Positions 11,260 to 24,457 of a stretch of DNA of 64,000 nucleotides are shown here, one piece after another. This DNA is from Melitaea cinxia. Taxonomy: Eukaryota > Arthropoda > Insecta > Lepidoptera > Nymphalidae. Below the pieces are notes generated by a model. That model worked only from the letters and a program-made list of their open reading frames with translations. It did not search any database and was not told where the DNA came from. The position numbers and the translations under genes are program-made. Within the stretch, counting starts at the first letter, position 1. Every line of letters starts with the position of its first letter. Where the stretch lies: NCBI RefSeq assembly GCF_905220565.1, contig NC_059399.1:15492501-15556500 (forward strand). The letters are read 5' to 3'.

Positions 11260-12420
11260 CATAGATCAAGTAAAAAAAGGTAGATAACGCACCTAGAACA
11301 GAAAAGTGAAGCCACTTTTTTAAAGATGTGTGAGTGAGTGAAGTGTTGACACCTTTTAAAAAAAGTCCCTAAAATTTTTATTAAACAATTAATTTAATAT
11401 AGGTAAAATGGGTATGTGAAAATAAAAACCTGTTTATAGTTTTAAATAAATTTACTAAAAATAAAACAAAAAATCGGTAGAATAATAAAAAAATATATTC
11501 TTAAGATAATCGTATGAATGGACACTTCCTATCCCCTCTGTTTATCTCTTTTCAGTTTGCAGTCGGTTTTTTTTAACTATTTTTCTTAAACCTAGAATCC
11601 TTTATGTTGGATAAGTTTTTTAAATTTTTGTCGCTTAGAACTCAGAGTCATCGTCATTGTTTGCATTTTACTAATATGATGTAGTCTTATGTTCAAATAT
11701 TTTTCAATCACTAATCGTATTAAATTGACTTTATGCGCATGGCCAGCATAATCGTGGTCATTTTCTCAGTCTTACAGCCGCTACCCATTCACCTCTTATT
11801 AAAATATTCGTTGGAAACCTAAAACCATGAAATTTGATAGTAAAATATGGGTACCTAGTTTACTCAAAAATTGTAAAAAGTTAAAACAGAAAACAAACGA
11901 GTTAATAATTCATAAATATATTTTGATTTTTTTATTTTCAATTTATGTAACATAAAATGACACGAGAAAAAAAACAATAACTATGTCTACTTTTTACTTA
12001 ATTATTTTTCTGGTTACGTACAATTTACTTACCCACATTTTGGGGGTATTGAAAAAAAGAACTACTGGCAACACTCCCGTGGTACGTCATTTCGTGACAT
12101 TGAAATTATAAGTTCCGAATAACCTCAATATTATTTTGGAATAACAATAAATTTAAAGTTTTATATGTACTTACGTGTGAAACGATATTCCTTCAGATTT
12201 TTTGTTTACTTTGGTATTATTTTTGCACCATTTAATCACACAAGACGGCATTTTATAAGCAAAGTTACTGTATGAAGCCTCGTGACATACTAACGAAAAT
12301 GAGCGTAGTTTGATGCATATGTGTGCGTGAGCGCGTGTATTTACTTGAAGGAGCCGAGTTTTGTGGCTTCACTAACAACAAAGGCCGCGCATTATCTACT
12401 TTTTTTTTACTATATCTATG
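11260..12420 (-). mobile_element. P-superfamily DNA transposon, non-autonomous, with THAP exon
   Basis: The element is bounded by an exact 8-bp target-site duplication TGTAAAAA (11,252-11,259 and 12,421-12,428). Its inverted ends begin CATAGAT and pair imperfectly over about 60 bp ('gtagataa(c/t)gc...gtgaagccac'). An 8-bp duplication, CA-starting ends and a THAP-domain exon (12,175-12,251, minus) are all features of the P-element superfamily. At 1161 bp, with no other coding exon visible, it cannot encode a full transposase. Confidence 0.7.
12175..12251 (-). pseudogene. THAP-domain first exon of a P-element transposase (relic)
   Basis: From an ATG at 12,251 the minus strand reads MPSCVIKWCKNN...GISFHT and then meets a 5' splice site (ACgtaagt) at 12,174. 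The two cysteines spaced Cys-X4-Cys after the initiator and the basic stretch match the N-terminus of THAP zinc fingers (C2CH), which bind DNA in P-type transposases. The downstream exons with the second C/H pair and the RNase-H core were not found in the element, so this is a remnant. Confidence 0.6.
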
Positions 12421-12619
12421 TGTAAAAAACAATGACCGTTATTTACATACTATACTTATTATTCAAAACTAAATTTTGTTATTATTATACAATGGCATCC
12501 TAAGGTGGACGTTTATCTATACATCTTCTATACATCTATACTCTACCTATATATATAATATAATAAATAAATAAAATTCGAATGTCTGTTTGTAATATTA
12601 AAATGACCGCTTACGATGC

Positions 12620-12905
12620 GATGCGATGCGACCGCGATGTATACACGGTATCTACATATTATACCAAAAAAATATTTTTTTTTTAATTTTTGTCTATCTA
12701 TCTGTCTGTTTGTCTGTCTGTTGTCTGTTTGTTCCGGCTAATCTCTGAAGTGGCTGGACTGAATTTGACAGGAATTTCACTTGCAGATAGCTAATGTAAT
12801 AAGGAGTAACTTAAGCTACTTTTATTTTAGAAATTTATTTTATAAGTCTGCGAACTAACAATAACTTTTTTGTTAGATTCCACGCGGACGATGTCGCGGG
12901 CACAG
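12620..12905 (-). repeat. Interspersed repeat, family F (LINE tail-like)
   Basis: Reverse complement of a block that also occurs forward at 15,577 and 41,095. Landmarks are 'gtgcccgcgac', 'gtagcctaagttac', 'cagctatctgccagtgaaa' and 'gccggaacaaacagacagac'. This copy is the most diverged of the three. Confidence 0.5.
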
Positions 12906-13350
12906 CCAGTTCATAATAAAAAAATGGAACCAATAAGCAATTAAATGATAGCATAGATATAAAACCTCCTAAATATAAAACCTCCATCAATTACACTTAT
13001 CCATTCCTCCACCAAGAAGACTAGACCCATTCTAGAGCCCTAAACCATATTAATGATTTCTCGGTTTTATTTCAAATTCGAAGAAGCTCTTACCTTAATT
13101 TCTCGATAATTTTTAAAATTTTAAACATTGGTCCACAAAAAAGTTTTTGAAAATCAATTCAAAATGGACATTAGTAGATCAGCAGAAATACAGATATAGA
13201 AGATCTTTATTGGAACTTATATTAGTTATAATTTGGATTTAAGACAGCCAACGAGAAAATAAACTATTGAATTTATAATGATATTGAATATGAATGATGA
13301 TCTAAGAATTTGTACAAATAATTGAAGAAAAAAATATTCGGCATTACAAT

Positions 13351-14099
13351 CACGAAGTATAGATACAAGGAGTCCGAACGTAATGTTGAACGAATGGTCT
13401 CAATTTAGGGGACTGAATCATAATTCTAATTTTTGCCGTTTGACCGCGCCATTTTTAAAAAAGTACTCGTTTGAATCCTTACCAGTATTTCCTCTTTAAT
13501 AATGTCCTTTCCACGCCTCAGTTAAGATTTCCTCTTCTCAGGAATTTTTAATTAGTGATTTAAAAAATATTAAAACGGATAAACGTAATAAGCTCGATAA
13601 TGAAACAGTTGTATTAATCCTGTGCATAAAATCTGGCTTAAAAAGAACGGGAAAAACCTTTGAACACCTAAAGAATTACCATTTTGAAATACCTTAAGTT
13701 TACGTCCTTAAGTTTGGTACAGTCCAATGCAACTGCAAGCGGATCTTTAAAAATTGGACAGCATAAATAAAGCATGAAAATATAATTCAACATTACGTAT
13801 TCTTATTTATAGCCTGGCCAGAAATATATAAAAGCTGCAGGTGTCGCCACTGTTTCTTTTATACGGTAACACTAGCTTTAGCCATGATTTCCCTCGATTT
13901 CCCCTTTTCATGTCTTTCCCCGTTTTCTTCCCCTCTAGACGCTGATTTCCCCTCAGTGTTGAAACACTGTCGGTACGTCCTAAATTCTAGCGCAGCCAGT
14001 GGCGGAAAAAAGAGCTATAAGATCAGGGTTTATTATTGTGTACAATGAATACTATGAATATGCCTATACCATTCGGACTCGTTGTATCTATACTTCGTG
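13351..14099. mobile_element. 749-bp DNA element with TIR CACGAAGTATAGATACAAGG (copy 1)
   Basis: The left end reads CACGAAGTATAGATACAAGG and continues 'agtccgaacg'; the right end is its inverse (through 'cttcgtg' at 14,099). The bodies of this copy and the one at 53,974 are collinear, with blocks such as 'ttcccctcagtgt' and 'agcgcagccagtgg'. Flanks 'attacaat'/'cttgtaat' are a poor 8-bp match here. It lies 345 bp upstream of the Srp72 start codon. Confidence 0.65.
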
Positions 14100-14443
14100 C
14101 TTGTAATCATGAAGTATAGATATTTGGTAAAGTCTAAAACACTCTTTAAATATGCCAATTACACCATCTAGCGTTAACAGTTTGAATTGAACTGTCACTA
14201 TTACCAAAACTGAACTACAGTATTATCATTCATTAAAACAATCAATCAATCAATTTCATATCATATTTAATAACGTGCAATTTTTATTATTTCATTAGAC
14301 TATTTGTTTTTTTAATGAATATATGTACATTTTTACTTTTACAGCATCATTTGAAAATTATTTTTACACATGCAATATTTAAACGCCAAATACAAGGCAC
14401 GACTTAAGACAAATCAGCTGCCAAAGTGCCAAGTTATCAAAAA

Positions 14444-16585
14444 ATGTCAGCCAACAAGGAAAATAACCTTGTTCAGGCTTATGTAGAATTAAATAAATTC
14501 TGCCAAAGCGGTGACTATGAGAGAGCGTTAAAAGCTGCAGGCAAAGGTATTCATGAATAAAATGTTTTATTTATTTATACGAAGTGTCTACACATCGGTT
14601 ATAGGAAGATCTGTTATCGCATATTTGAATACATTATCCTGTATGAAATCTGTACTTGTACCCATTTTACTTAGTTTATAAATGTACTATTCATAAAAAT
14701 ACATTGAGAAATTACGAGTTTATATTATTTTTTTTCACTACAGTCCTGCAGATTGCACCAAATGAACAGAAGGCTTTTCACTGCAAAGTGATATGCTTCA
14801 TCCAACTCCATAACTTTAAGGAGGCATTATCTGTACTTTGTAACTCTAAGAATGCCGCCTTAGCCGCTGACTTGCATTTCGAAAAGGCGTACAGTCAATA
14901 CCGACTGAACTGCCCGAAGGATGCTTTGGAGACTGTTGATAGTGCGCCGGAGCTGACACCAGCTTTAAAAGAACTTCGGTAATTTTATAATGGTCTTACA
15001 TATCTACATCATGTATCTACATTATCCTCTAACAAATATCATAAAAATTATTTAAAATCGACACCAGCAATTTATACTAAGCTAACTCTTAAAAGTGAAC
15101 TTTACAATAGAGGCTTATAAAAGGGAAAAACGTGATACCTTTTATATTAATTAAGAAATTTATTTGAAGTTTGGTATCTTTAATAGTTAATTTATTCATT
15201 GCAATTTCACATTTTTTTTTATTACATATAAAAACACATTTTATCAAGTTCGCATTAAAAAACAAACTTATCGAAAAATCGAATTGGCGTAGTATAAATT
15301 GTTGGTGTCGATAATACTTCCAATTCTACATCTAAAAGTGGAGTTATTAATGAATACTTGTATGGAAATTGTATTGAAGAATAGATTTATAAATAATTCA
15401 TAGAAAAAAATTTTTACTAGCTTCAAACATACAAAATAGATTCATTTTACTACTAGCCATATGATTATTATGAAAACAAGGAGAATTGTCAATAATCTTA
15501 ATTTACATATAGTAAAAGACAAATCTAATTCCTTTAAGATTTTACTTCTAACAGACAAAATTATTGAAGTACTAGATGTACTAGATGTGCCCACGACTTG
15601 TCTGCGTGAACTTAAAAAAAAATATTGTTCAGTTTGCGAAATAAAAAAAATTCTAAAATAAAAGAAGCCTAAGTTACTCCATGGTATGGTATGGTAAGCT
15701 TAAGTTACTCCTTATTACATCAGCTATCTGCCAGTGAAAGTCCCGTCAAAATCGTTTCAGCCATTTCAGAGATTAGCCGGAACAAACAGACAGACAGACA
15801 AAAATTGTAAAAAATGTTATTTTGGTATATTTACTGTGTATATTACAAACAGACACTCCAATCTTATTTATTTGTCAGTCAGTCAGTTCAGCCTATTGCA
15901 GTACACTGCTGAACTTAGGCTTCCCCAAGTTCGCGCCAGATATCCCGGTTTTCCGCAACCCTTATTATTATTTATTTCTATAGATGTCTAATTAGGTTTA
16001 TCAAAAAACATATAAACAGTAAACATTGTCATCTATCATTACATGTATGTTTGTTATATCTAATGATTAATAATTCAGTTATATCCAAATATTATATAAA
16101 CTTTTAGGGCTCAAATTTTATATCGCCTAGAGCAATACCAAGAATGTTACAATCTCTACCGAGATATCGTTAAGAACACCACCGATGATTATGAAGATGA
16201 GCGAAAAGCAAATATGTCTGCTGTTGTTGCCAACTTAGCTGCTCTTAATCCTGTAAGTTTGTTATTTGAAATCAAAATTCAAAATCAAAATTAATGATGT
16301 CTTAATTATATTATTGATTACCTTATAATAACTAGACAACATTAAGTAACAGCAAATAATTGTGTTTGCTCACAAATAAAAAAAAACGACTTCAATTACA
16401 TCGACAAGTAATACAACGTAAGTAGATGAAAAAAATTAACAAGTGCACTAGTCGTCACTACGATTTTCGAGGGTTTCCTTCGATTTCTCTGGAATATTAC
16501 TTTACACTTGGAATATCTACTTTCCAACAAAAAAGAATTATCAAAAACGGTTCATAAACAATGAGGTTATCCCCGGCAATATATT

Positions 16586-16661
<76 letters not shown>

Positions 16662-19600
16662 GTCGAATTGAGTAACCTCCTCCTTTTTGAAGTCTGTTAA
16701 AAATGCTTTATTTTAAAACTACTGCTAGTAAAATTATTAATGTGGAATACTGCATGAATGAATATTGTAAATAAAAATGTTACTTTTTATCTATTAACAA
16801 AAAAACACTTAACAGTCTGCAGACTTACCATCGTTTGAAGAGAGCACATATGAGCTGTCATACAATGCTGGTACAACTCTAGCTATGAGGGGAAAATACA
16901 ATGAGGCTCTACAAGTACTTAAGAAAGCAGAACAGACGTGCTCGGAGAGCGTCATTGAAGACGGTGGTAATGAAGAGGAAGCCAAGGAGGAAGCTGCTAT
17001 TATCAGGTTCTTATACTAACTACTTACTTGTGCCTAGGGTTTAATCAGTAATATCATATTACTATATACATTTTTATTACTAATATGTCAAATATTAGAG
17101 AATAATGACAGTTTAAGTATGTATAAGTCAGTAAGATGCATGTTTTCAAAGAATATGCAACAGGATAATAAAAGCATAAAAAAAGTTGTCAAGAAGCATT
17201 TTCGACGTTCGAGAGTTTTCATATTAAAGTGACTTGAACTATTGTGACAATGCCGGATTTTATTAGACAAGTCAAATTTAAAAGCAAGGTGTCACTTAAA
17301 TCACTTTTGAACGCATTCCAAGCGTTTTCGAGTCCGCAGCGAACGAATGCGCTATACAGAACTATAGTATTTTTGGGGTTGGTAAACTCGCTATTATTTC
17401 ATAGTATAAAGCCTAAATTATTTTTGTATGACTGTCCATGTAAATAATTTATGTTTATTTCTCAGAGTACAGCAAGCGTACTGTCAACAGCAAATGGGCA
17501 AAGAAAAGGAGGCTGCAACCATTTACCAGAATGTATTAAAAGATAAACCCTCTGATCAGGCTTTAATTGCTGTCGCAAGCAACAACCTTATAGTTATTAA
17601 TAGGTATGTATTAGTATTTAAATTTCTTAATTTCATGAAGTAATTGTAAAATTAGACTGACTAAAATTAATTTATAATCTAAGGAAAGTACAAAAAAATT
17701 ATTTACAAGTGCAATTTTTTTGGCAATATTAAAATAAAAGAATTAATTTTTTTTTCATATGCTATTTTCAAAATATAACTATTTTCTTAGATAAATCTAT
17801 TTATCTTTCTAGACCAGCCTGCATTGGTATTCCCATCTATAATATTTTTGTAATTTTTTATTTAATCACCTAAATGTTTATTGCAGAGACACTAACGTAT
17901 TTGATTCTCGTAAACGTATGAAGGCAGCGACTCAAGATGGACTGGAGCACAAACTGAACTCAAGGCAACGTGCTACAATCGCTTACAACCAGGCTATTCT
18001 TGCAATTTACTCCAATCAGGTATGAATCTAACTTTGTTAGAAACTAAATGAAAGGCGCGGTATTTCCCATGATAAATATGAGTCTGACCATTTTATCTAG
18101 GTATAGTCTAGGCAGATACAGATTATAAAATGCAAAAAATTCTATCTGAATAGACTAATTTTATACAATAGTCTGCGGTTTTAACAAAATAGGACACGAA
18201 TGTCAGGATAAAAAAGCTATACAACTACATACATACCAAATTTAATATAAAACATTTTACTAATATTAAAAGTCAATCCATTAATTTGTTGAAGCAAAAT
18301 TTAAAGTAACTAAAATACCTCTTTCAGCCGGACTTTTGCAAGCAGTGTTGTGTAAAACTAACCCGTGAATTCAATCAAGAGAAAAAGGCAGCCTTAGTTG
18401 AAGCATCGTCGTTAGTGAAGGAGGGAAAGCGTTCCCAAGCCGTTACTTTACTGCTTAAACATGGAGGACAATTAGTTCTAGCGGCCGCTCAGGTTTTATT
18501 GGCTCAAGTATGTTTATTAACTTTTTACTATTTATGTTATTTTTTATATACTGCTAAAGTGGCAGTCTGCCTGATGATTGGTCTATTCTATGAATGTCTA
18601 CAAAAGCATTATGAGCATCTAACACCCTATCCTCGACCATCACATTTCTTAGACCAGTATTATATAGGTATGATCTGGGTGATAGATTTTTGTGTAAAAA
18701 ATATTGATTATTATATAGGTATATTATTATATTAACATTATTGACCATGGATATTTTACATTTTATATATTTCTAATTTTTATTGTAACTGTGTTTTACT
18801 ACCTCAACTTTGTCTACCTTAACTGTGTAACCTAAATAATGTAAAATCCAAAATTGGCTTTTGTTTGGATTCTCTGTATTGGTTTAAGAAACATAAAATG
18901 CAGCTGTGGATTTTTGTACAAATAAATAAATAAAAACAGCATTATTTTGACGCTTTACCCGTCTACAAAGTTGTGAGATACTTAAGCAGAGCGGTACACG
19001 TCAATCAAACGAACTAGTTAGTTGCACACTGATTTATTGACAGTTGACCGTTATACTTATAGTGCGCGGTAAGCGCATACACAACAAAAGTGAATAACTG
19101 ATAACGCTGACTAAGCAAAAAGCTGATGTTATTAGACTTTATAATAATAATTATTTCTAATATGTTGTTTATGTTACAGGGTGACCGTAAAGGAGTTGTC
19201 AAGTTGCTAGAAGAGAGTGAATTTAAATATAAACCTGGAATTATTGGTCTACTTTGTACTCTGTTGACGGCCGACAATGAGTATGAGAAAGCTTCCGAAC
19301 TGTTCACCGATGTGTATGAACATTATAAGGATAGTGATGAGGTTGGTTATTACATTTTTATTTAAGATCATCATATTGATCATTTATAGCGTATATTTGT
19401 AGGTTTTTTTTTTTCAAGCATTAATATATTTCAATTTGAAAATAATTAATTTCTCTTTTAAAATGTTTTCAATTTTAATGGGACAAAAATTTTGAAAAAT
19501 TGTGTAAGAAATGATGTAAATGCGTGTCTATATCATAAAAAGAGAAGGCTTATTTTGTGTATTTCTAAAGCCTGTTTACTATATTGAAATAAGGAGCTCA

Positions 19601-22600
19601 CAAAGCTTTTTTTTTTTAATATATTCCATATTAAACGAAGTCACGATCAGTAAAAATCGTTTTTAAACGAAGTTCTATATTCAAATCATTTTTAAACATA
19701 GAAAATCGTTTAAAAACGATCCGTTTGAATATTGGAACTACAACATATAACGTATATGCCGTTCCGCAGATGGTGGCGGAGCTGCGGGCGGTGTGGCGGG
19801 CGGCGGCCGAGGCGCACGCGCGCGCCGGGCGCGGCGCGGAGGCGGCGCGCGCGCACGAGGCGCTGGCCCGCGCCGCGCCGCACGACCGCCGCAGCCTGGC
19901 GCGCCTCGTGCGCGCGCTGGGCGCCGCCTCGCCGCGCGCGCGCCAGCTGGCCGCGCGCCTGCCGCCCGTGTCCGAGCTGGAGGTGCGTGTGCGTGTGTAC
20001 AGTTAGTTGTCGGAGGCGGCGCGCGCGCACGAGGCGCTGGCCCGCGCCGCGCCGCACGACCGCCGCAGCCTGGCGCGCCTCGTGCGCGCGCTGGGCGCCG
20101 CCTCGCCGCGCGCGCGCCAGCTGGCCGCGCGCCTGCCGCCCGTGTCCGAGCTGGAGGTGCGTGTGCGTGTGTACAGTTAGTTGTCGGAGGCGGCGCGCGC
20201 GCACGAGGCGCTGGCCCGCGCCGCGCCGCACGACCGCCGCAGCCTGGCGCGCCTCGTGCGCGCGCTGGGCGCCGCCTCGCCGCGCGCGCGCCAGCTGGCC
20301 GCGCGCCTGCCGCCCGTGTCCGAGCTGGAGGTGCGTGTGCGTGTGTACAGTTAGTTGTCGGAGGCGGCGCGCGCGCACGAGGCGCTGGCCCGCGCCGCGC
20401 CGCACGACCGCCGCAGCCTGGCGCGCCTCGTGCGCGCGCTGGGCGCCGCCTCGCCGCGCGCGCGCCAGCTGGCCGCGCGCCTGCCGCCCGTGTCCGAGCT
20501 GGAGGTGCGTGTGCGTGTGTACAGTTAGTTGTCGGAGGCGGCGCGCGCGCACGAGGCGCTGGCCCGCGCCGCGCCGCACGACCGCCGCAGCCTGGCGCGC
20601 CTCGTGCGCGCGCTGGGCGCCGCCTCGCCGCGCGCGCGCCAGCTGGCCGCGCGCCTGCCGCCCGTGTCCGAGCTGGAGGTGCGTGTGCGTGTGTACAGTT
20701 AGTTGTCGGAGGCGGCGCGCGCGCACGAGGCGCTGGCCCGCGCCGCGCCGCACGACCGCCGCAGCCTGGCGCGCCTCGTGCGCGCGCTGGGCGCCGCCTC
20801 GCCGCGCGCGCGCCAGCTGGCCGCGCGCCTGCCGCCCGTGTCCGAGCTGGAGGTGCGTGTGCGTGTGTACAGTTAGTTGTCGGAGGCGGCGCGCGCGCAC
20901 GAGGCGCTGGCCCGCGCCGCGCCGCACGACCGCCGCAGCCTGGCGCGCCTCGTGCGCGCGCTGGGCGCCGCCTCGCCGCGCGCGCGCCAGCTGGCCGCGC
21001 GCCTGCCGCCCGTGTCCGAGCTGGAGGTGCGTGTGCGTGTGTACAGTTAGTTGTCGGAGGCGGCGCGCGCGCACGAGGCGCTGGCCCGCGCCGCGCCGCA
21101 CGACCGCCGCAGCCTGGCGCGCCTCGTGCGCGCGCTGGGCGCCGCCTCGCCGCGCGCGCGCCAGCTGGCCGCGCGCCTGCCGCCCGTGTCCGAGCTGGAG
21201 GTGCGTGTGCGTGTGTACAGTTAGTTGTCGGAGGCGGCGCGCGCGCACGAGGCGCTGGCCCGCGCCGCGCCGCACGACCGCCGCAGCCTGGCGCGCCTCG
21301 TGCGCGCGCTGGGCGCCGCCTCGCCGCGCGCGCGCCAGCTGGCCGCGCGCCTGCCGCCCGTGTCCGAGCTGGAGGTGCGTGTGCGTGTGTACAGTTAGTT
21401 GTCGGAGGCGGCGCGCGCGCACGAGGCGCTGGCCCGCGCCGCGCCGCACGACCGCCGCAGCCTGGCGCGCCTCGTGCGCGCGCTGGGCGCCGCCTCGCCG
21501 CGCGCGCGCCAGCTGGCCGCGCGCCTGCCGCCCGTGTCCGAGCTGGAGGTGCGTGTGCGTGTGCGTGTGTACAGTTAGTTGTCGGAGGCGGCGCGCGCGC
21601 ACGAGGCGCTGGCCCGCGCCGCGCCGCACGACCGCCGCAGCCTGGCGCGCCTCGTGCGCGCGCTGGGCGCCGCCTCGCCGCGCGCGCGCCAGCTGGCCGC
21701 GCGCCTGCCGCCCGTGTCCGAGCTGGAGGTGCGTGTGCGTGTGTACAGTTAGTTGTCGGAGGCGGCGCGCGCGCACGAGGCGCTGGCCCGCGCCGCGCCG
21801 CACGACCGCCGCAGCCTGGCGCGCCTCGTGCGCGCGCTGGGCGCCGCCTCGCCGCGCGCGCGCCAGCTGGCCGCGCGCCTGCCGCCCGTGTCCGAGCTGG
21901 AGGTGCGTGTGCGTGTGTACAGTTAGTTGTCGGAGGCGGCGCGCGCGCACGAGGCGCTGGCCCGCGCCGCGCCGCACGACCGCCGCAGCCTGGCGCGCCT
22001 CGTGCGCGCGCTGGGCGCCGCCTCGCCGCGCGCGCGCCAGCTGGCCGCGCGCCTGCCGCCCGTGTCCGAGCTGGAGGTGCGTGTGCGTGTGTACAGTTAG
22101 TTGTCGGAGGCGGCGCGCGCGCACGAGGCGCTGGCCCGCGCCGCGCCGCACGACCGCCGCAGCCTGGCGCGCCTCGTGCGCGCGCTGGGCGCCGCCTCGC
22201 CGCGCGCGCGCCAGCTGGCCGCGCGCCTGCCGCCCGTGTCCGAGCTGGAGGTGCGTGTGTACAGTTAGTTGTCGGAGGCGGCGCGCGCGCACGAGGCGCT
22301 GGCCCGCGCCGCGCCGCACGACCGCCGCAGCCTGGCGCGCCTCGTGCGCGCGCTGGGCGCCGCCTCGCCGCGCGCGCGCCAGCTGGCCGCGCGCCTGCCG
22401 CCCGTGTCCGAGCTGGAGGTGCGTGTGCGTGTGCGTGTGTACAGTTAGTTGTCGGAGGCGCCGCCTCGCCGCGCGCGCGCCAGCTGGCCGCGCGCCTGCC
22501 GCCCGTGTCCGAGCTGGAGGTGCATGTGCGTGTGTGTGTGTGTACAGTTAGTTGTCGGGGATCGCGTGCGAGCGAGACACATGCACACGGGCGACCAAAG

Positions 22601-24415
22601 GGGGACCGGGATAGATGTATTATAGTTGTCGAAACTCGAGGTGTGCGTAAGGTGGATACATAGGGGATATTAGCATGTAGTCGCAAGAGCTATCTTATCT
22701 ATCGCCCGTCGCGGAACTCAAGGTGCGAGCGAGATAGATGTATACGATGGATCCAAAGAGAGGCAGGGACAGGTGCTAGAATGTAGGAGCTATAATGTAG
22801 GTATCGACGCGCGACTATTGCCCGTGTCCGACCTCGAAGTGCGAGCGACATAGATAAATACGAACGACCGAGACAGAAATAGGATTAGCTATTGATAAGT
22901 TCGTAGTACTTTAACTGAGGTAGGGCACAGCAGGAATTTCCTGCTCAAAATATGGAGCAGCCCGACTGAGATAGTACCTCGACCTTACAAAAAATCACAG
23001 CAAAATAATACTGTTTTCAAGCAGTATTGTGTTTCTGTTGGTGAGTAAGGTGACCAGAGCTCCTGTGGGGATTGGGGATTAGATCGGCAACGCGCTTGCG
23101 ATGCTTCTGGTGTTGCAGACGTCTATAAGCTACGGTAATCGCTTACCATCAGGTGAGCCGTACGCTTGTTTGCCGACCTAGTGACATAGAAAAAAAGTAC
23201 TACAGTCGCAAGTTAACTAGTGTGACATGTACCGTTACTTGAGATTATGTGGAGCAAGATAGATATATAAGTAAGACAAAGACAAGTATATGATAGCGAT
23301 CGCTAGTTTACCGACCCCATAGCTGATATTAATGAACTGAGAAACGACCTCACCGTTCTCAGGATTTATAAGTAACAACATAACAATAGACTTACACCAA
23401 AGCAATGAACTATGGACTAGCTTTCTGATATATATTTTTTATATTCTATTTAGGGTAAAATCGATGTCGATGCATTGGAATCGTCGAATTGGATGATGGG
23501 AGCGAAGGTTGTTAAGAAAACAGGTCAAAGTAAACAAGAACAATCACCTGGGTTTGTATTACACTTACTTGAAAATGTAAAAATAAAGTCAATAGTATAC
23601 ATATGACTATAACATAACTAATTCTTCATATTGTATATTGATATTTTCGTACCGGTAGTAATATCAATTTTATTATGTTAAATCCCAACAACAGAAACAA
23701 ACATACATCTTGTAACGTAGAATATAATTTTTTATTAAATTACTGTTTACATATAAAAATTGCTTATTAAATCCACCACAATTATATATATAAATATATA
23801 TGTACATTGTTGTCAATTTGGCGTCCTTCCATGTAACTGCAACAACAAAATCGATATCGTAACCTAAATATGCCACTTACTTGTTCGAACGCTTTAATAA
23901 AAATAATAAAATTAATTATTAAATAATTATTATTTATAAAATATGGTCGTATATATGTTAGTGTCGCGTAAAGTCGGTTAGTTGTAGCAAATTTTTTCAT
24001 GTCTTCTCACTACTTTTGTTTTTAAAAATTTTCAATTACATAGTAATAAGCTTTAGTGACTACTGCTTCATTATTTTCACGTATAATTTCGGCTATTGTT
24101 TGCCTAAAGGGAAGGACGTCATTTCAATAATACGTTATATATATCGTTTTCAATTTACTGCCTATTTTTTGGCAATATAAAAAATATGCATGTTTATATT
24201 TATTTATAGTCCACCTGGGTCTGATCCAAGCAAGGAGAAGACTAAGACCAAACGAAAGCGCAAGACCAAGCTTCCGCCCAACGCTGATCTGTCTAAACCT
24301 CCGGATCCAGAAAGGTAAAGGTTACACGTCTATTATGTAATTAAATTATTGCTTATAAGCAATAGCTTGCATTTTTTAACCGACTTCCAAAAAAGGAGGA
24401 GGTTCTCAATTCGAC

Positions 24416-24457
<42 letters not shown>

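Noticed and set aside
19732..22686. Very long open frames (over 850 codons) on both strands across the Srp72 array
   Set aside because: They arise because a GC-rich unit whose length is a multiple of three is repeated. The true exon 9 frame is closed by TAG in every unit, and the frames have no relation to known domains beyond repetition.
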